64,000 nucleotides of DNA from Moringa oleifera (Eukaryota > Streptophyta > Magnoliopsida > Brassicales > Moringaceae). Position 1 is the stretch's first letter, and every line of letters starts with the position of its first letter. Positions 25,244 through 38,041 of this stretch are shown one piece after another. Both the position numbers and the translations under genes were made by a program. The stretch is taken from positions 186,001 through 250,000 of the forward strand of contig JAJFZO010000724.1 of the NCBI GenBank assembly GCA_021397835.1, written 5' to 3'. The notes below the pieces were generated by a model, which searched no databases, had not been told where the DNA came from, and was given only the letters and a program-made list of their open reading frames with translations.

Positions 25244-28200
25244 TTAATTCGAGGATTTTACTAAGTGCACCAAGTGTCCCCCTCGCATTTAGATCAGAGC
25301 CGCTAGCGTCGGCTTAAATTTAGTTCGGTGATCAAGATATGTGGGCCCTACATTCAATTTGGCAATCTATTACTATATTGTTTTTGCAGATTATGAGAGT
25401 TATATTTACAGCTTAATAATAATTAACTTACCCTTTCTGATTATCGGTTGTTTAATGTCTAATTTTAATTTTAACAACAAAAATATATATTTTGTTGTAT
25501 TGATTCGCATTATATTATAAACAATATCTGCTTTAAAATTTAATCAATCTCAAACTCATTTTTGATACTATTTTCATATTTAATAATTCATAAATTATTG
25601 AAATTTAAAAAAAGAACTTCTAAAATAAATTTTGATTATTAATTATTTATGTTTAATTTTAAATTCACAAACATAAACAAATGTCTTGTTGAAGTGACAT
25701 ATAATCAAAACAAATATTATAGTTATTGACATTTTTTAATGCATCAAAAATATCAAATTTTTAGTAAAATATTTTTAAAAGAAATTAAGTGATAATTTTA
25801 ATCATTTTTTAATTAGATTTTACATGCATTTTTTTATTATTTTTTTAAAAAATATTAACGAGATGATAATATTAATATATATATATATATTTATATGAAT
25901 TAAAAGACGGGTAATATTGAATGTTCGAGAAGATTGCATGCCGTGGCATGGGTTGGCATGCGAAATGGGAAATAGAGCGCGTGGGACCTACGGAGAGGCC
26001 GCCCACTCAGCACGATAGTCGCTCTCCCACCGGCAAGAGACAACTCAATTACCAAAACAAATTAAATGTGCTATTTTGTCTTTTTGTTTTTTATAATTTA
26101 AATATAAATATACTATTAAAATTTATTTTTTCACTTAAATTCTGTACTTTTATATTTTAGTTTCTTTAACGAATTAAAATGGAATTCTTTTTATATTTTA
26201 AATTATGTATTAAAAGCAAATTCAATGATAAATTATTTGATTAATTTTATTTTAAAACTAAAATGCAGTCACAGAAAAATCCAAATGTAAATGCTTCTGA
26301 GGACTCTGGATGTCCCATAAAATTACGGACTTTCTTGGTGTTGGTGTATTTGTTTTATTTTTTATTTAATGATATTAATTAAAAATTTTAAATAAAAATA
26401 TATAATTAAACTTTTATTTAATTTATATTTATAAAAAATAAAAAAAATATATATTTATTTGATTAAAATTTTTCATAATATTTAAATTAAAATTTTTATA
26501 ATATTGAAAATATATTTTAGATTATAAATATTTAAAATGTTTGAAAATGCATGGAAATAAAAAATCTTTCAAATTTAAATGATCAACTTAAAATAAAATA
26601 TATAGTTTACTTGAATTATTTTTAAATATTTTAATAAAAATGATATTTTTATTTTTTATAATTATATGTTTAATTAAAATTAAATTAAATTATAAAATAT
26701 AAATTTAATTAATATATTATAATTTTATGTTTTTCATATTTATTTTAAAATTTATGATACTATTTAGTTATTTTCTTTGCCAAGTTGCAAGCATGATTAT
26801 TAAAATTTTGTGTTTAAAATTCAAAAACACGCTTTCCTCCTCAGAGAAGAAAAAGGCAACATGGAATTTTGCTATGTGGGTGGCCTGCGAACTTTCCTCT
26901 TAAAAAAAATTAGGGTTAGGTTAGATGCGGATCAACACGTTAAATCACAAAATAAAAGCGTATAAGGGTACTATAATCTCTTGATGAATTGATGCATATT
27001 TTATTTATTTAAATATTAAAATAATAATAATTATTATTATATCAAAGATGACTTGTTCAAGCTTTAACACATAAAAAACTATATTACTTATACATCTTTT
27101 AATTTTAAATTAACCAAACGGAGATTCTATTTGATAAATTGAAATGAATCGCATAAAATACGGTACATCAATAATCAAAATCACTTTCTTTAGAGTTAAT
27201 AGTTTTTTAATAAAATGTTGACTGAAGATATTTTTATTATTATTTTATCCAATATAAGATGCCAATGAGACATTTGATTGTTAATTTAGTGAGTGGGTTC
27301 ATGGGCTTCACAACATTATGGATCGATTCATATTATCGGTAAGTTTCAATAATTGAATGTTAAAAAATTCCTATGAGCTAAATATTTTGAGGCCCCACCT
27401 CCTATTTGCATTTTTAAAAAGAAAACGTTACAATCTTAGGAAAGCTACATATACTTTTTATATATATATATATAAGTTGGTTAACCCTTATCTTTGCATG
27501 AGTAAGCAATTTTGGGTTGATATATTAATTAATTTTATGATAATTTATAATACTATTTAATGTGTGTTTTTAATTTAAATTTTAATTTGAAGTAATTCGC
27601 TCTTAAATATTTTAATTTAATATGAATTTAAAGCTTGTCAGGAAGAGTTAGAAAACTGAGATATTTAAATTAAAAATTTTATATAACAAAATTTGAGCTG
27701 AGTTTGTTCATTAATGTAAGAAAAATTTTTATTTACCATCTCAAAATTTTTTAAGCATTGAAACTATTTTAAATTATTAAAATTTTAAATAATTTATAAA
27801 AATAATTTTTAATTAGAAATTATTTTAATTGATGAATATATTAAAAATAGAAAACATAATTTATTTTAATTATTTTAAAAATATTTCTATAGCTATTTTA
27901 AGTAAAGTTAAATGAAACAAAATTAAAACATTCATAAAACAATTATTTTAATTGATACTTTAAGATTTGAATAAAAAAATTTATAATTTAAATTTTAAAT
28001 ATATTTAAACTGAACAAAAAAATTATTTGAAGTGGAACAATCCTTTAATCCATATTTACAAGGTAACTTTATAATGACCACGAGATCCTCAAGATGTCAA
28101 AATTCAAATTGCAAAAATTCTTTATTTTGAATGCATTTTTTGAAAATAATGTTTTTTTTTCTTATAATAAACTTTATTTATGGTATTGTCTGCTTATTGG

Positions 28201-28355
28201 TCATGGGATGCAGGCATTTTGGATCCTTTATGTGCACATGGTATCTGCCTAAATGGACCACCTTGTTCCCCTAAGTTTGAAATTTCAAATCTATTGGCTC
28301 TTAAGGTTCAAAATCTTTTTTATTTTTTTTTTCAATTTTAGTTTTTGTTTTTTGT

Positions 28356-28399
<44 letters not shown>
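28356..28399. repeat. Compound (CT)n-(AT)n microsatellite
   Basis: About 13 CT units run directly into about 9 AT units. It lies in the gene-poor interval. Confidence 0.95.
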
Positions 28400-28518
28400 A
28401 AGACTGATTATGAAATGTAAATTATTTGTGTAATTATAATATAAACAATCATAAGGGACTATGGTGACCTAAAAAATGAAAAAAAAATAATTTAAAAATA
28501 TTGAAAAAGGCTGCAACT

Positions 28519-28649
28519 GGAAACTGTGGATAACGAATAAGAATCTTCGGATTCAGGTGTTGCAGGCGTGAGCGTTGTGTGCTGTCAGATGCGCTGACTA
28601 TCTCTTCTGATTTTGTGGCGTACGAAGGGCGTTTCCGCACGCTAGACAT
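28519..28649 (-). other. Orphan exon-like ORF beside two G-box elements
   Basis: On the minus strand an ATG at 28649 opens MSSVRKRPSYATKSEEIVSA, followed by a polar stretch to about 28519 before the sequence turns AT-rich and low-complexity. Base composition is higher in GC than the surroundings, and two ACACGTGT palindromes lie 24 and 66 bp upstream. I do not recognise the peptide and found no following exon. It may be a gene remnant, a 5' exon of an unrecognised gene or chance. Confidence 0.25.
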
Positions 28650-28672
28650 TTTGCCTGACCTTTTCTAAGAGT

Positions 28673-28722
28673 ACACGTGTGACGCTGGCAGAAACATATC
28701 CGTACGAGTGAATGACACGTGT
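28673..28722. promoter_or_regulatory. Paired ACACGTGT (G-box/ABRE-like) palindromes
   Basis: Identical 8-bp palindromes lie at 28673-28680 and 28715-28722, spaced 42 bp. They contain the CACGTG core bound by plant bZIP and bHLH factors. The only nearby candidate target is the orphan ORF starting at 28649. Confidence 0.5.
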
Positions 28723-30043
28723 GAAGTACGGCAAATCCATAGCACGGCCGAGGATGAGAAAGAGGACAGTGTCATAATACAGGCTCTGCAGCTGGAGGCA
28801 CAGTCTGGGCTCGCCACTCTCTGTTTCTCTCTCTCTCTGTGCTTGCCTTTCTCATAGTATCACAGTGGAGAAATTATAAGCCTTTTTCTTATTTCTGTCA
28901 CACAAAAATACAACTAATGAAAGAAATTATTAGTACTACTTGATCATACACCCTCATTTTCAAGGTTTGTTATTAGTAGATTATAAATTTATTAACTGCA
29001 TACTATACAAAATGTAAGTATATTTTGAGTTTGTAAAATATTTTTTCAAATAAGACAATTATGCTGTGTGTACCAATAGTGACGAGAATCAAATCATATA
29101 TAATCATTTGCACATAAAATAGTAGCATTATTGCCAAAATAATTGGAACTTAATAGATTTTCACATTAAACCACATGGGTATTTAAAATTTTGAATGCAA
29201 ACTCGAGCTTCTCTTGATTACAAGACCAAACCCACTTTTGTTAAGCTAAAAAGAAAATGGGAATACCAAGCCTACTTGTGCCATGACACCAAAAACACGA
29301 CATATGATGAAGATGGGTGGGTGGGGCAGCGAAGAAAGAAACAGAAACCAAACCCACTTTCGGATTGAAAAATTGTAGCTCCAATACTCAAGGGAGACAG
29401 TGCAACCCCACCATTACGACTTCATAATTATTGGTAACCTAATGGGTTCGTATAAGATGTTGATAGACAAGACAATTTTAAGCACAATTTGTTAAGGATA
29501 ATTTATGTGGTATGATCATCTAATATCACTAATTAATAATATGGAGATCTCTCTTCCACCATAAAAGATGAAAAAAAGGGTGGCGTTAATAAAAATTGCA
29601 AATTGCTGGGGGAGTTGTCCGAAGATATTTTCTTTGTGGGGTTAGGCCAATAGTTGTGGAAAGATTGCCCAAAAGCTAAAACTCTTTTATTTTAACTAAT
29701 GAGGGTTTTTGATAAGAGAACACCACCACATAGCTTTCAAATGAAAATAATATAGTTTTGATCAACTGGAACAAAATGTACTAAGCAAATGATATTAACT
29801 GGCCAGAGAGCTCATAAAGCATCCAGGGAAGTGCGGCCAAAAGAATAAAAGGCTTAATGCTCCTCAATCCTTGTGTAAATTGTCAAATGCATGCATGTAT
29901 TGATTCAATGGCTTAAACCTCCGGCTGGAACCTATTCAATCATTATCCAAAAGAATACAATAAATAGGATAAACTAAAATGGAAACAAAGGCACAAGATC
30001 AGTCCACAGGCAACATTTTCGGTGCATGGATGCAGGAAGCTCA

Positions 30044-33014
30044 TTATAGAAGAGTTCTTGTCAAGTGTTCGCGTGCAGTGGCCCATGCTTGAGTTAATGT
30101 CTGCAGTACAAAAATAAAATGTAAGACTAAGATCTGAAATCAGGAAACCTCTCGTGAGTACAGGTGCCTACCTAAAGTATCTGATTTGTTCAATGGATAG
30201 AGTAAAAGAAATATTAGATTTGTTATCAGCAGGGTTAGTGTTGCTTAACATCTCCTGCTACTGATGAATGCCAACTGCTGATCATTTTGTTTGGCATTAT
30301 ACCCATAGCTTTTGCTTTATAGGTGAGAAGCAAACCATTTCATTTTCTAGCAAGGGAGTCATTAAAAAAAGGAGAATATAGATGACCTGCTCAGACATTA
30401 ATGTTCCACCAGCTTCCATGCTCTGAATTGCCACCTTTCCAGCAATGACGTTGGGATCCGTTTCAAGTATCATCCTGAAAAAAGAAATACATATATGAAT
30501 GATAGAGCATAAAAACAATGCATAGATGAACAATAGATAATATAAACATATATATAAATGAACAATAGATCATGCAAGCATAAATGAGTACATGTACTGA
30601 TTTTACACATACAATAGAGTGTTGATAAGAAATCTTCACCTATTCTCAGCTCTTTTGCATGAGAGGGAAACGAAAAATAACCAGAAGTGACAAGAAGACT
30701 AATTCAAATACTTCAAACTTTAATCATTATGCAGGGAGAACAATAAAAAGGCTAAAATGGTGCAAGCGAAGGAATCTAAAGTTCACAATGAGTTCAATAA
30801 TCATCACCCTTACACAAGGTCGTTTGATGGTAATTTTCAACATTAATTTTTTGATGGTTCCATAACATATTAATATCTTTTATGTACTATTCTAAGCCCT
30901 GCCACAAGCATGCCCCGATGGGAAATTAGTTTCCTGAATTCACCTTCCGCAGATGCGCGGTAGCCTCTGTGCAACCAGCAACATAAGCAGTAGATCATAG
31001 TTTTTCCTAGTTATTTATAAAGAAAAAATAACACCAAGTACAGAGTAAGAGAATGTATACCCCTGATCAACCATCTCATCAAGGCATACAAAGATGAGAT
31101 CCAAGTTCTCAAGTGCCTCTTTCTTGTCAACATTGTTCCTACAAGGATAGAGAAGGAATAAATGGATAAAGCAGAAGCCAACTAACTAACAAATGAAATC
31201 TACGAAATAAGGGCAAAAGTTATGGCCACCTATACCTCAAAAGAAGAGCAACTGCTTCAAAGAGTCCTTGAAGAACAGAAGCCAAGATAAGTTCATTTTC
31301 ATCATCACCTCCAGTCACATAGAAGTGTAGATCCTGTGTATTCTTGTAGACAATAATGTTCTTTTCTATCATTGAGATCTCAGCTGCAGAACATGAATTA
31401 AGCACAAAAAGGTAAGGAATGCGCAGATCAGCTAGCTGTTGTATTGCATCCAAAAGTGGATATACAGCGTTGTCGTGCTTTAAGGGTACACTACCGATTC
31501 CTCTTCACAACAATATGAGAGAGGTTCTATGATTGGCATTGTCATTAAGCATAAGTAAATCTATCCATGGCAATACTGTAGAAAAAGTGAAAAACACATT
31601 CCATATTGAAAGAGATAGTTGCTATGCATGACATTACCTTCTGACCGGGCATTAACCTTACAGGTCTTTAAGAACAGATACTTCTCAAAGGCTAACTTAG
31701 AACTATGTGTTGGCCAATCATCTGTGTAATATTTGCCTGCAACACGTTTACCTTCAGAGTCTAGAAGAAGAATGTTCTTTACAGAAGGGCATGACTCCTA
31801 TGCCACAAAAAAGCAATGGATTAATAAAGTGAAGTGTTCATACCAGAAAGGCATGGGGTTATCAAAAATTTAATTGAAAAAAATCAAGAAATGAAAATCA
31901 ATTTCTTACAAGACCATTTGATTGCTACAAGAGCCAAAGCCAGAACCAAAAAGCCCAATCCAAACATCAGGAGTCACTGATATACATCAGTGTAGTATAA
32001 TCTCTTAGAACTTGAGAGTACTTTTGACCATTAACCAGCCTAATATCAACCTTCTATCAACTCACACCAGCTCCTGCAAGGCTAGTCGATCACCAGAGAG
32101 AGGCCAGTTTCGAATATTGGAACCATAAGCAGTAAGAAGCAGGGGAACGAATCCCATAGGTTAGGTGTCACAAGGTTATGTATTGGCAGCTCCATGCACT
32201 GATGCCCACAGCTTACTGGCTCATTACGCCACTAGACACCAAAAGGATCTTGAGGCAGAAATGGAAGGGCCACCTTAATATTCAGAACTAAAGGTGTAAG
32301 GCCACATTGCTTGTTAAGCAGTTCAAATCTTAAATTACCTGACTGGATACCTAGGGATCCAAAATTGATTGGATAAGTTGCAAACAAATAAACCCATAAT
32401 ATTTTTCAAGCTTTAAAAGTTTCCTTGAGTTTCTTCATTTAATCGTGACGTGAACACTCAATAGACATTAAATTAAGCTCATATTGACAGATTCAATCTC
32501 ATGTTTTGATATTAGGATGACCTGTTGTAGTTAAACTTCGATATATTTCATATCATATACAGATCAATGAGACAATACAGAGATCTCCAAGATAAAAACC
32601 AAAAACATAACAAATACAAAAAATAGTCATCTTTTCTCTCTTGTCTAGTGAGGAAACGGTAAGATAAAATAAGAAGCAACCGAAACTTTCAATACACGGC
32701 GTTTGGACTGATTTCACATCCAAATCACGAGAGAACTAAGACGAAACACATAATGCATAAAAGAATTATAATTTCGTACGTTCCATCAAATTTGAACCGA
32801 CATTTTAATTTCTCAGATCTAAAGAAATGAAAACCGAGCCTGAAATCTGGATTTTTCCTTTCTTCGTCGAGCACAGAGTAAACTATGGTTAGCAGTTTAG
32901 CAGGTCAAGCTCTAAAAACATGCAAATTTAGTAACCTCAAAAAATATTCATAAAAGAACAAAACATTCAAATTAAGGAGAAGAAACATACGTGAGAGAAA
33001 GGGAAGTAAGCCAT
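30044..33014 (-). CDS. COPZ: Coatomer subunit zeta (COPI coat)
   Basis: Six exons join in frame: 32991-33014, 31638-31797, 31236-31383, 31061-31138, 30387-30474 and 30044-30100, giving 184 residues. The protein starts [20 protein letters not shown] and shows the longin-like core [62 protein letters not shown] and the end TAREHLTR. Zeta-COP pairs with gamma-COP in the F-subcomplex of COPI vesicles that carry cargo from Golgi to ER. An ATG 58 bp upstream (33072) is out of frame with the spliced product, so it cannot be the start. The eight codons of exon 1 from 33014 give the family N-terminus with correct phase. The first intron is about 1.2 kb. Confidence 0.95.
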
Positions 33015-33540
33015 TGATCGAATCGTTAGAGAAGTATTGAAGGCAGTTACAGAGTTTGTTGGGTTGAGCCATCCGGAGAGACTTTCCAACTGGTAATTTC
33101 TCAAATGAAGGGCAACTTTGTCACTTCAAAATTTCAGAATCATACAGGGTATTTTGGTAGTTTTTTACAATTCAAGCGAACTGGTAATTTCCAGTTCATA
33201 CTTCTTAAAGCTTTGCTTTATCCCAAAATCAAAAGACAACAAATTTATTTTACATCTAACCTGATTTGTATTTATTTTTGTAAGAAATAATATGTCATAA
33301 TTTAAATATACTAAATAAATTTGTTTTATTTTTATCAAATCAACAAAAAAAATAAAAATTCCAACAACTACTTAAGAAGTGTCTCAGTTACAGGCTTTTG
33401 CAGGACCGTATCAGCCCAGAAAGAGAAGGCTGACTGACCCGGAAGTTCTGAATTAATGGCAAACCACATTGAAATTCTGTACCTAAAAATACATAAAGAA
33501 GATTCTTTAAAAGCTAAAGTTCAAGTTTGGAATCTTTTTT
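33015..33540. other. Coatomer zeta leader/promoter and 3' flank of the EPFL gene
   Basis: The minus-strand leader and promoter of coatomer zeta lie here, next to the 3' end of the upstream EPFL gene on the same strand. The spacing between the two coding sequences is only about 570 bp. No other gene was seen. Confidence 0.6.
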
Positions 33541-33584
33541 ACAATAAGTGATGATCAAATTGGGCATATCTGCAGCTGGAGGAG

Positions 33585-33887
33585 TCATGGGCTGTAAAAG
33601 GAAGGGCCACACTTGCATTTCCAGCCAACAGGCTCATAGTTTGCATACTGAAGAGCCACATGGCTATGCCTGCTGATTGTGGGTACTTGAATGGCTTCAC
33701 AAGGAGTGCACCCAAAGCACTTGTGCTCACAGCTTGGTGGACTTGATCCTATTTTGCTCCCACCTCTCATGCTTTCTGCTTCACTCGCTCCTCCCAAGCT
33801 CTTACCAGAAGCCTATGATTATCAGGAAATATGAACAGAAACAATTATTTTAACATAAACACAGAGAGAGACAGAGACAATCCTACA

Positions 33888-33929
<42 letters not shown>

Positions 33930-34396
33930 TTGAGCTGAACTTGGAGTGCAGGGAACCTTGAGGGGACTGTAAGGTCTGGCCTGTGACTGATGAAGCATTG
34001 AAGCTTGGTTAGCTGAGTCAATTATGTAAAATATTGGAGAGAAAGAGAAGAGAAAAGACAGCGATCAAGAAAGAAGCAAAGCTGGAAAGGAGATAAAAGA
34101 AAGCTGTTCACTGAAGAATGCTTGAAGCAATTTGCATTGAAAAGGATATTCTCCTTTTCTTTTTTGGGTAATTTTGGGGCTGCTGTGAGAAGTAAGAGGA
34201 TGACTAACGAATAGTTACAACTTAAATAGAATTAATTATTGCTAGTTTTTAAAGGGAGGGCGAATAGCTGACCTGGTTGATGAACAGCAGCAAAAACTTG
34301 AACACCATCATTTGTTGCAAAAGACCTACTTGTTGCAGGGACCCAACTCACTAATTGCAGGATTAGTATTACAAAAAAACTGACTCTTCCCTCCAT
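33585..34396 (-). CDS. EPF-like secreted cysteine-rich peptide (EPFL)
   Basis: Three exons join in frame as 34273-34396, 33925-33986 and 33585-33812, giving 137 residues. Residues 1-25 (MEGRVSFFVILILQLVSWVP) form a signal peptide. The precursor linker follows. The C-terminal domain has GSSPPSCEHKCFGCTPC, AIQVPT and NYEPVGWKCKCG, ending FYSP. That makes six cysteines, as in the EPF/EPFL family of peptides that act on ERECTA and TMM receptors in stomatal and organ patterning. The closest subfamily appears to be EPFL1-3 or a neighbour, but this is uncertain. The exon 2 acceptor is a choice: 33987 keeps the frame, whereas the stronger-looking acceptor at 34013 would shift it. The exon 2 donor runs straight into a (CT)n tract. 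Confidence 0.85.
33891..33923. repeat. (GA)n microsatellite abutting an EPFL splice donor
   Basis: A perfect AG run. On the minus strand the exon 2 donor reads CAG|GTCTCTCT and continues as the repeat. Confidence 0.95.
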
Positions 34397-37300
34397 TTTC
34401 TGGAAACCTCAAATGATGATGATGGTGATGATGATGAATTGATGATGATAAGGAATGCAAGCGAGAGAGAATGAGCAAGAGAGAGCGTGAGATGTTTCGG
34501 GTGTCACTCACAAAATATAGGAGGGCCATGCATGATGGGTGGAGTATAAGAAGGAGGAAAAAGCCGAGAAATTAGCAACAGAGAACTCTCATTTCCCAAA
34601 AAGCAAAGCCAGAACCTTCAAAAAGGGTTTCTTGGGTTTCTATTTGGTCACTCTTATCATGCATTGGCATAGGCATCTTGCTTCACAAGCAAGTGATATT
34701 CTACTTTCCATTTGATCCTTGACAACTCACCCAATTGAAATCCCTCTGCACACAGGCCAAAACCCATATCCCAACCTCAGCTCTCTCCAATCAGTTTTCC
34801 AAAATAGAATTACATGAGGTGGTCCATTAGCTTGGCTGGGAATAACCGCTTTCTTTCTGGGCCTGAAGAAATCAGCAGAAAATCTTATCTTTTGCCTAGA
34901 CTGCAGTGCCTTTCTCCTCTGATAGTTTTCATTCCCATAAAGAGAAGGAAAATATCCACTGGCAGAGAAACCCATTTATGTAAAGGAGGTAAAAGGCATC
35001 AGTGTCTGAGACATTCAATACTTGCAGGAGACCTTCAATGGAAGTTAGTTAATTTAATGAAGTACTTAGGTGGGTCAACCTTTTTACAGGTTGGTAGGTA
35101 GGAAACACACAGGAGATGGTACCTTCACCAGATCTGAACCACCCATTTGAACAATCAACCCAGATGGCAATTAAGATTTTTTATGGTCCTTTATTGCCTT
35201 TTGGGTTCCTCCAGATATGCACATTAAATGGGTAAGTAGATTCCACCACATACAATATCCCTTTCTCTCTGTGTTCTGCGTGCATAGCAGATAAGGATGG
35301 CTGGTGTGCAGTGCAGTGCTTTAGTGGCAAATCTGGGTATGTGTTTGTGAGAGATGATTTACCAAAAGGAGACAATGCTAAGCTCATAGATGTTACAAAT
35401 GAAAAGATTAGTCATCTATGTCAAATAGAAGTGGTAAGCAAATATGCTGGAGGCTACTCATTGGTAGTTGTGTCTGATAAGAGTGATTTGATCATTCAAT
35501 GAGCCGTACCATTTTCAGTCAATGTTTCTCTCTTTCTTCACATTCTGATCTCCAATTTGAAAGGAAGCATTGGTTCCCATTATTGTTTAGCAGGAGAGAT
35601 CCCCTCAAGCATTTTGGCCATTAGAGACCTCTCTCCATCCAACACCCATTTGTCCATGCAGATCATGCTCTCAATACTTGCATTTTGGCTGTGTTACATG
35701 CTTTTTTGGAATCATGGATGTCACCCAATTATGCAAAATCAAAAAAGATAAAAGGAAAAGAAACCTCTTTGTCCATTAAAACTTCAATGGGGTCTATATC
35801 AGTTTCAACTTACACAACAATGCTAGACTCCAACTACAGTCAGAAATGTATTCAATTTCTAGCTGAAGAACTCAACCCTAAGAGTGTCATCTTCTACGTG
35901 TTCAGACAAACTCTAGCTGCATCAGACAAATGCATATTAAACTTATCCAAAAAGAACTAAATTCCATGTTGATTTAAACTGTATTGATATTTTTGAAATG
36001 GGTGAAAAAGAGCGTCATCATCAAGCTTCTGAGCTTCTTTTCACTAGCAAACAACATGAGTTAGAAACAAGAGCAACTGAAACAAATAGCCTAAGGAGAT
36101 AAGCCGTTCCCTAAAAGCAAATCCTGACTGCTTATGCACACTCCAACTATGACAGTTCTAATACCCTCGATGTCTTAGCCAATATTAAAGTTATTTCTCA
36201 ACATAACACCTTTCACAAGTGCTAAAAGAATACATCAATTTGACATTTTAGATAGAGAATCCATATCTATATTTGTTCTCACAGATAAATATTGGTAACA
36301 ACTAACAGGTCCCATTTCACTTCACTTCCGGTTGATGAGTCAGAAGCTTGCGTGAAAGGAGATATTACACACAATATTCACAATAACTAAGGCAGCTTTC
36401 CCTTCTGTAGTTTTGCAGGCAAGAGCTCTCAGTCAAACTAACAGGATATTCCAGCAGTCTTTATTATTCCAGTGCTCCAGTGGCTGTTAAACACAAGCTC
36501 AAACCAACAAAGTTCAAAATTGTGAACTCAAATTGCCCCTTACAGAGAGCTGTACCAAACTGATTCAAAGAAAAGCATCAAGGCAGAAGAAACATCATGA
36601 AAGAACAATGGATAATTTTCACAAGTATCTGAAACAGTGAAATGCTTTGTTTATTATACATTCTACTATGATTGTGCCATCACAAAGGGCATGCAATGGA
36701 TAATGCAAGAAATTTATTATGTCCAATTTGTTAGTCACAGATTCTGTAAAGCTCTAGCCCTGAATTTATCACGGATGCTAGGTGCTAATGCAACCTAGGA
36801 ACTAATAAAGTAAGGCACATAGACCCTTATGTGCGTCCCAAGGAAAACAGAGTACCAGTAAGACACAAGGACCCGCTTGCTTGACTACTCGAGCAATGCA
36901 TAGCTTGGCTACTTGGACAAATGAACCAACCTCAAGCAAATAGACTGTTCTGACTAACTCAATTTTTTTCAAGGGGCAAGTACTCGAAACTGCACTTGGC
37001 ACCTACTCCACTAAAAGGTTGCTTGTAATAATTCACAAGTTACAGAAGCTGTACCATCAGCAGCTACTCTTCATCTTTTTCTTAGCCTAACATAAAGGCC
37101 ATTTCTAGGCAGCTTGTTTTTATCAGACACAGATTTCGGAGGAGTTTGGACATCAGACACTTGCAGTTATGACAAACATTCCAAATCCAATCATCAGACT
37201 TTCTACACAAGCAACAGAATCAAAAAAGCAAGCTTTACACCTTACTGGATATGTTCGCACCAAGAATCATCCAATATGTAGTCTCATATGGTTGATTCGA

Positions 37301-37538
37301 AAGAAGAAACTTGACACCATAAAGTGAAGTAAAAAATTTTCAACTCCCGAAGAGGACATTAGATGATCAAACAAACATACAACATGTTCCATTATACGTA
37401 AATAGGTTAAAAGAGACAAACATACATATAGATGCAATTAAAAGTAAACATGAAATAAATATTAACATTTGCCTAAATAATCCCATTCAGAATGAATATT
37501 TTCAAACCTTACAAGAATATAGGCACCATCAGTTATTT
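34397..37538. other. EPFL upstream region and intergenic DNA
   Basis: The first few hundred bases contain the EPFL leader and promoter with ATG/GAT trinucleotide runs near 34410-34450. The rest has only short chance ORFs. A patch around 36770-37020 differs in composition, but no gene family was recognised. Confidence 0.55.
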
Positions 37539-37994
37539 TCAAGACGACCCGTGATCTTTGGATTCTTTTTTAGGATGAATTGTTTCAACAAGGGCCTCAA
37601 TCTCTTCCTTGACTCGTTCAAACACATTTGGCCCTTTCACTTCATCAATTGGGGTGTTCTCATCAATGTCATCACTAGTCCCATGTGTTTCCTTATGATG
37701 GTGTGGCGACTTATCAGTATGAATTGCTGCTTCAATCTCTTCCTTGGCTCTTTCAAATATGTTTGGGGCTTTAACACCTTTGTCTTCTATGTAGGAACCA
37801 GAAGTTAGTGTATGTTTTAACTGTATTAACTCCAAGGGTTTTTAGTATGATAAATGGCTAGCAATTCTGAGGAAAGAGATTCTGCAGTTAATAATATGCT
37901 CCATTAAATGGAAAACATACTATATAAAGAACTTCCACAATAGATTTTCACAATTCTGAAGAACCAATACCCCTTCAACGGCATAAATACAGCA

Positions 37995-38041
<47 letters not shown>

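Larger units (their letters stand above)
24900..30043. other. Large AT-rich, gene-poor interval
   Basis: About 5 kb without a convincing gene. From 25.4 to 28.4 kb the sequence is extremely AT-rich with oligo-A/T and TTTAA words. Exceptions are a small GC-rich island at 25920-26040 and a less AT-rich block at 28500-28860. The right end (29.8-30.04 kb) is the 3' flank of the coatomer zeta gene. Confidence 0.65.

Noticed and set aside
25921..26160. 79-codon plus-strand ORF
   Set aside because: Only the first third is GC-rich; the end is Phe/Asn/Ile-rich AT noise. No family pattern.
34326..34529. 67-codon minus-strand ORF with a poly-His run
   Set aside because: The His run comes from an ATG/GAT trinucleotide tract. 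The ORF overlaps EPFL exon 1 in another frame, and the EPFL frame has the signal peptide and correct splicing.
36802..37002. 66-codon minus-strand ORF
   Set aside because: Odd composition hinted at a repeat remnant, but no transposon protein, terminal repeat or second copy was seen in the window.
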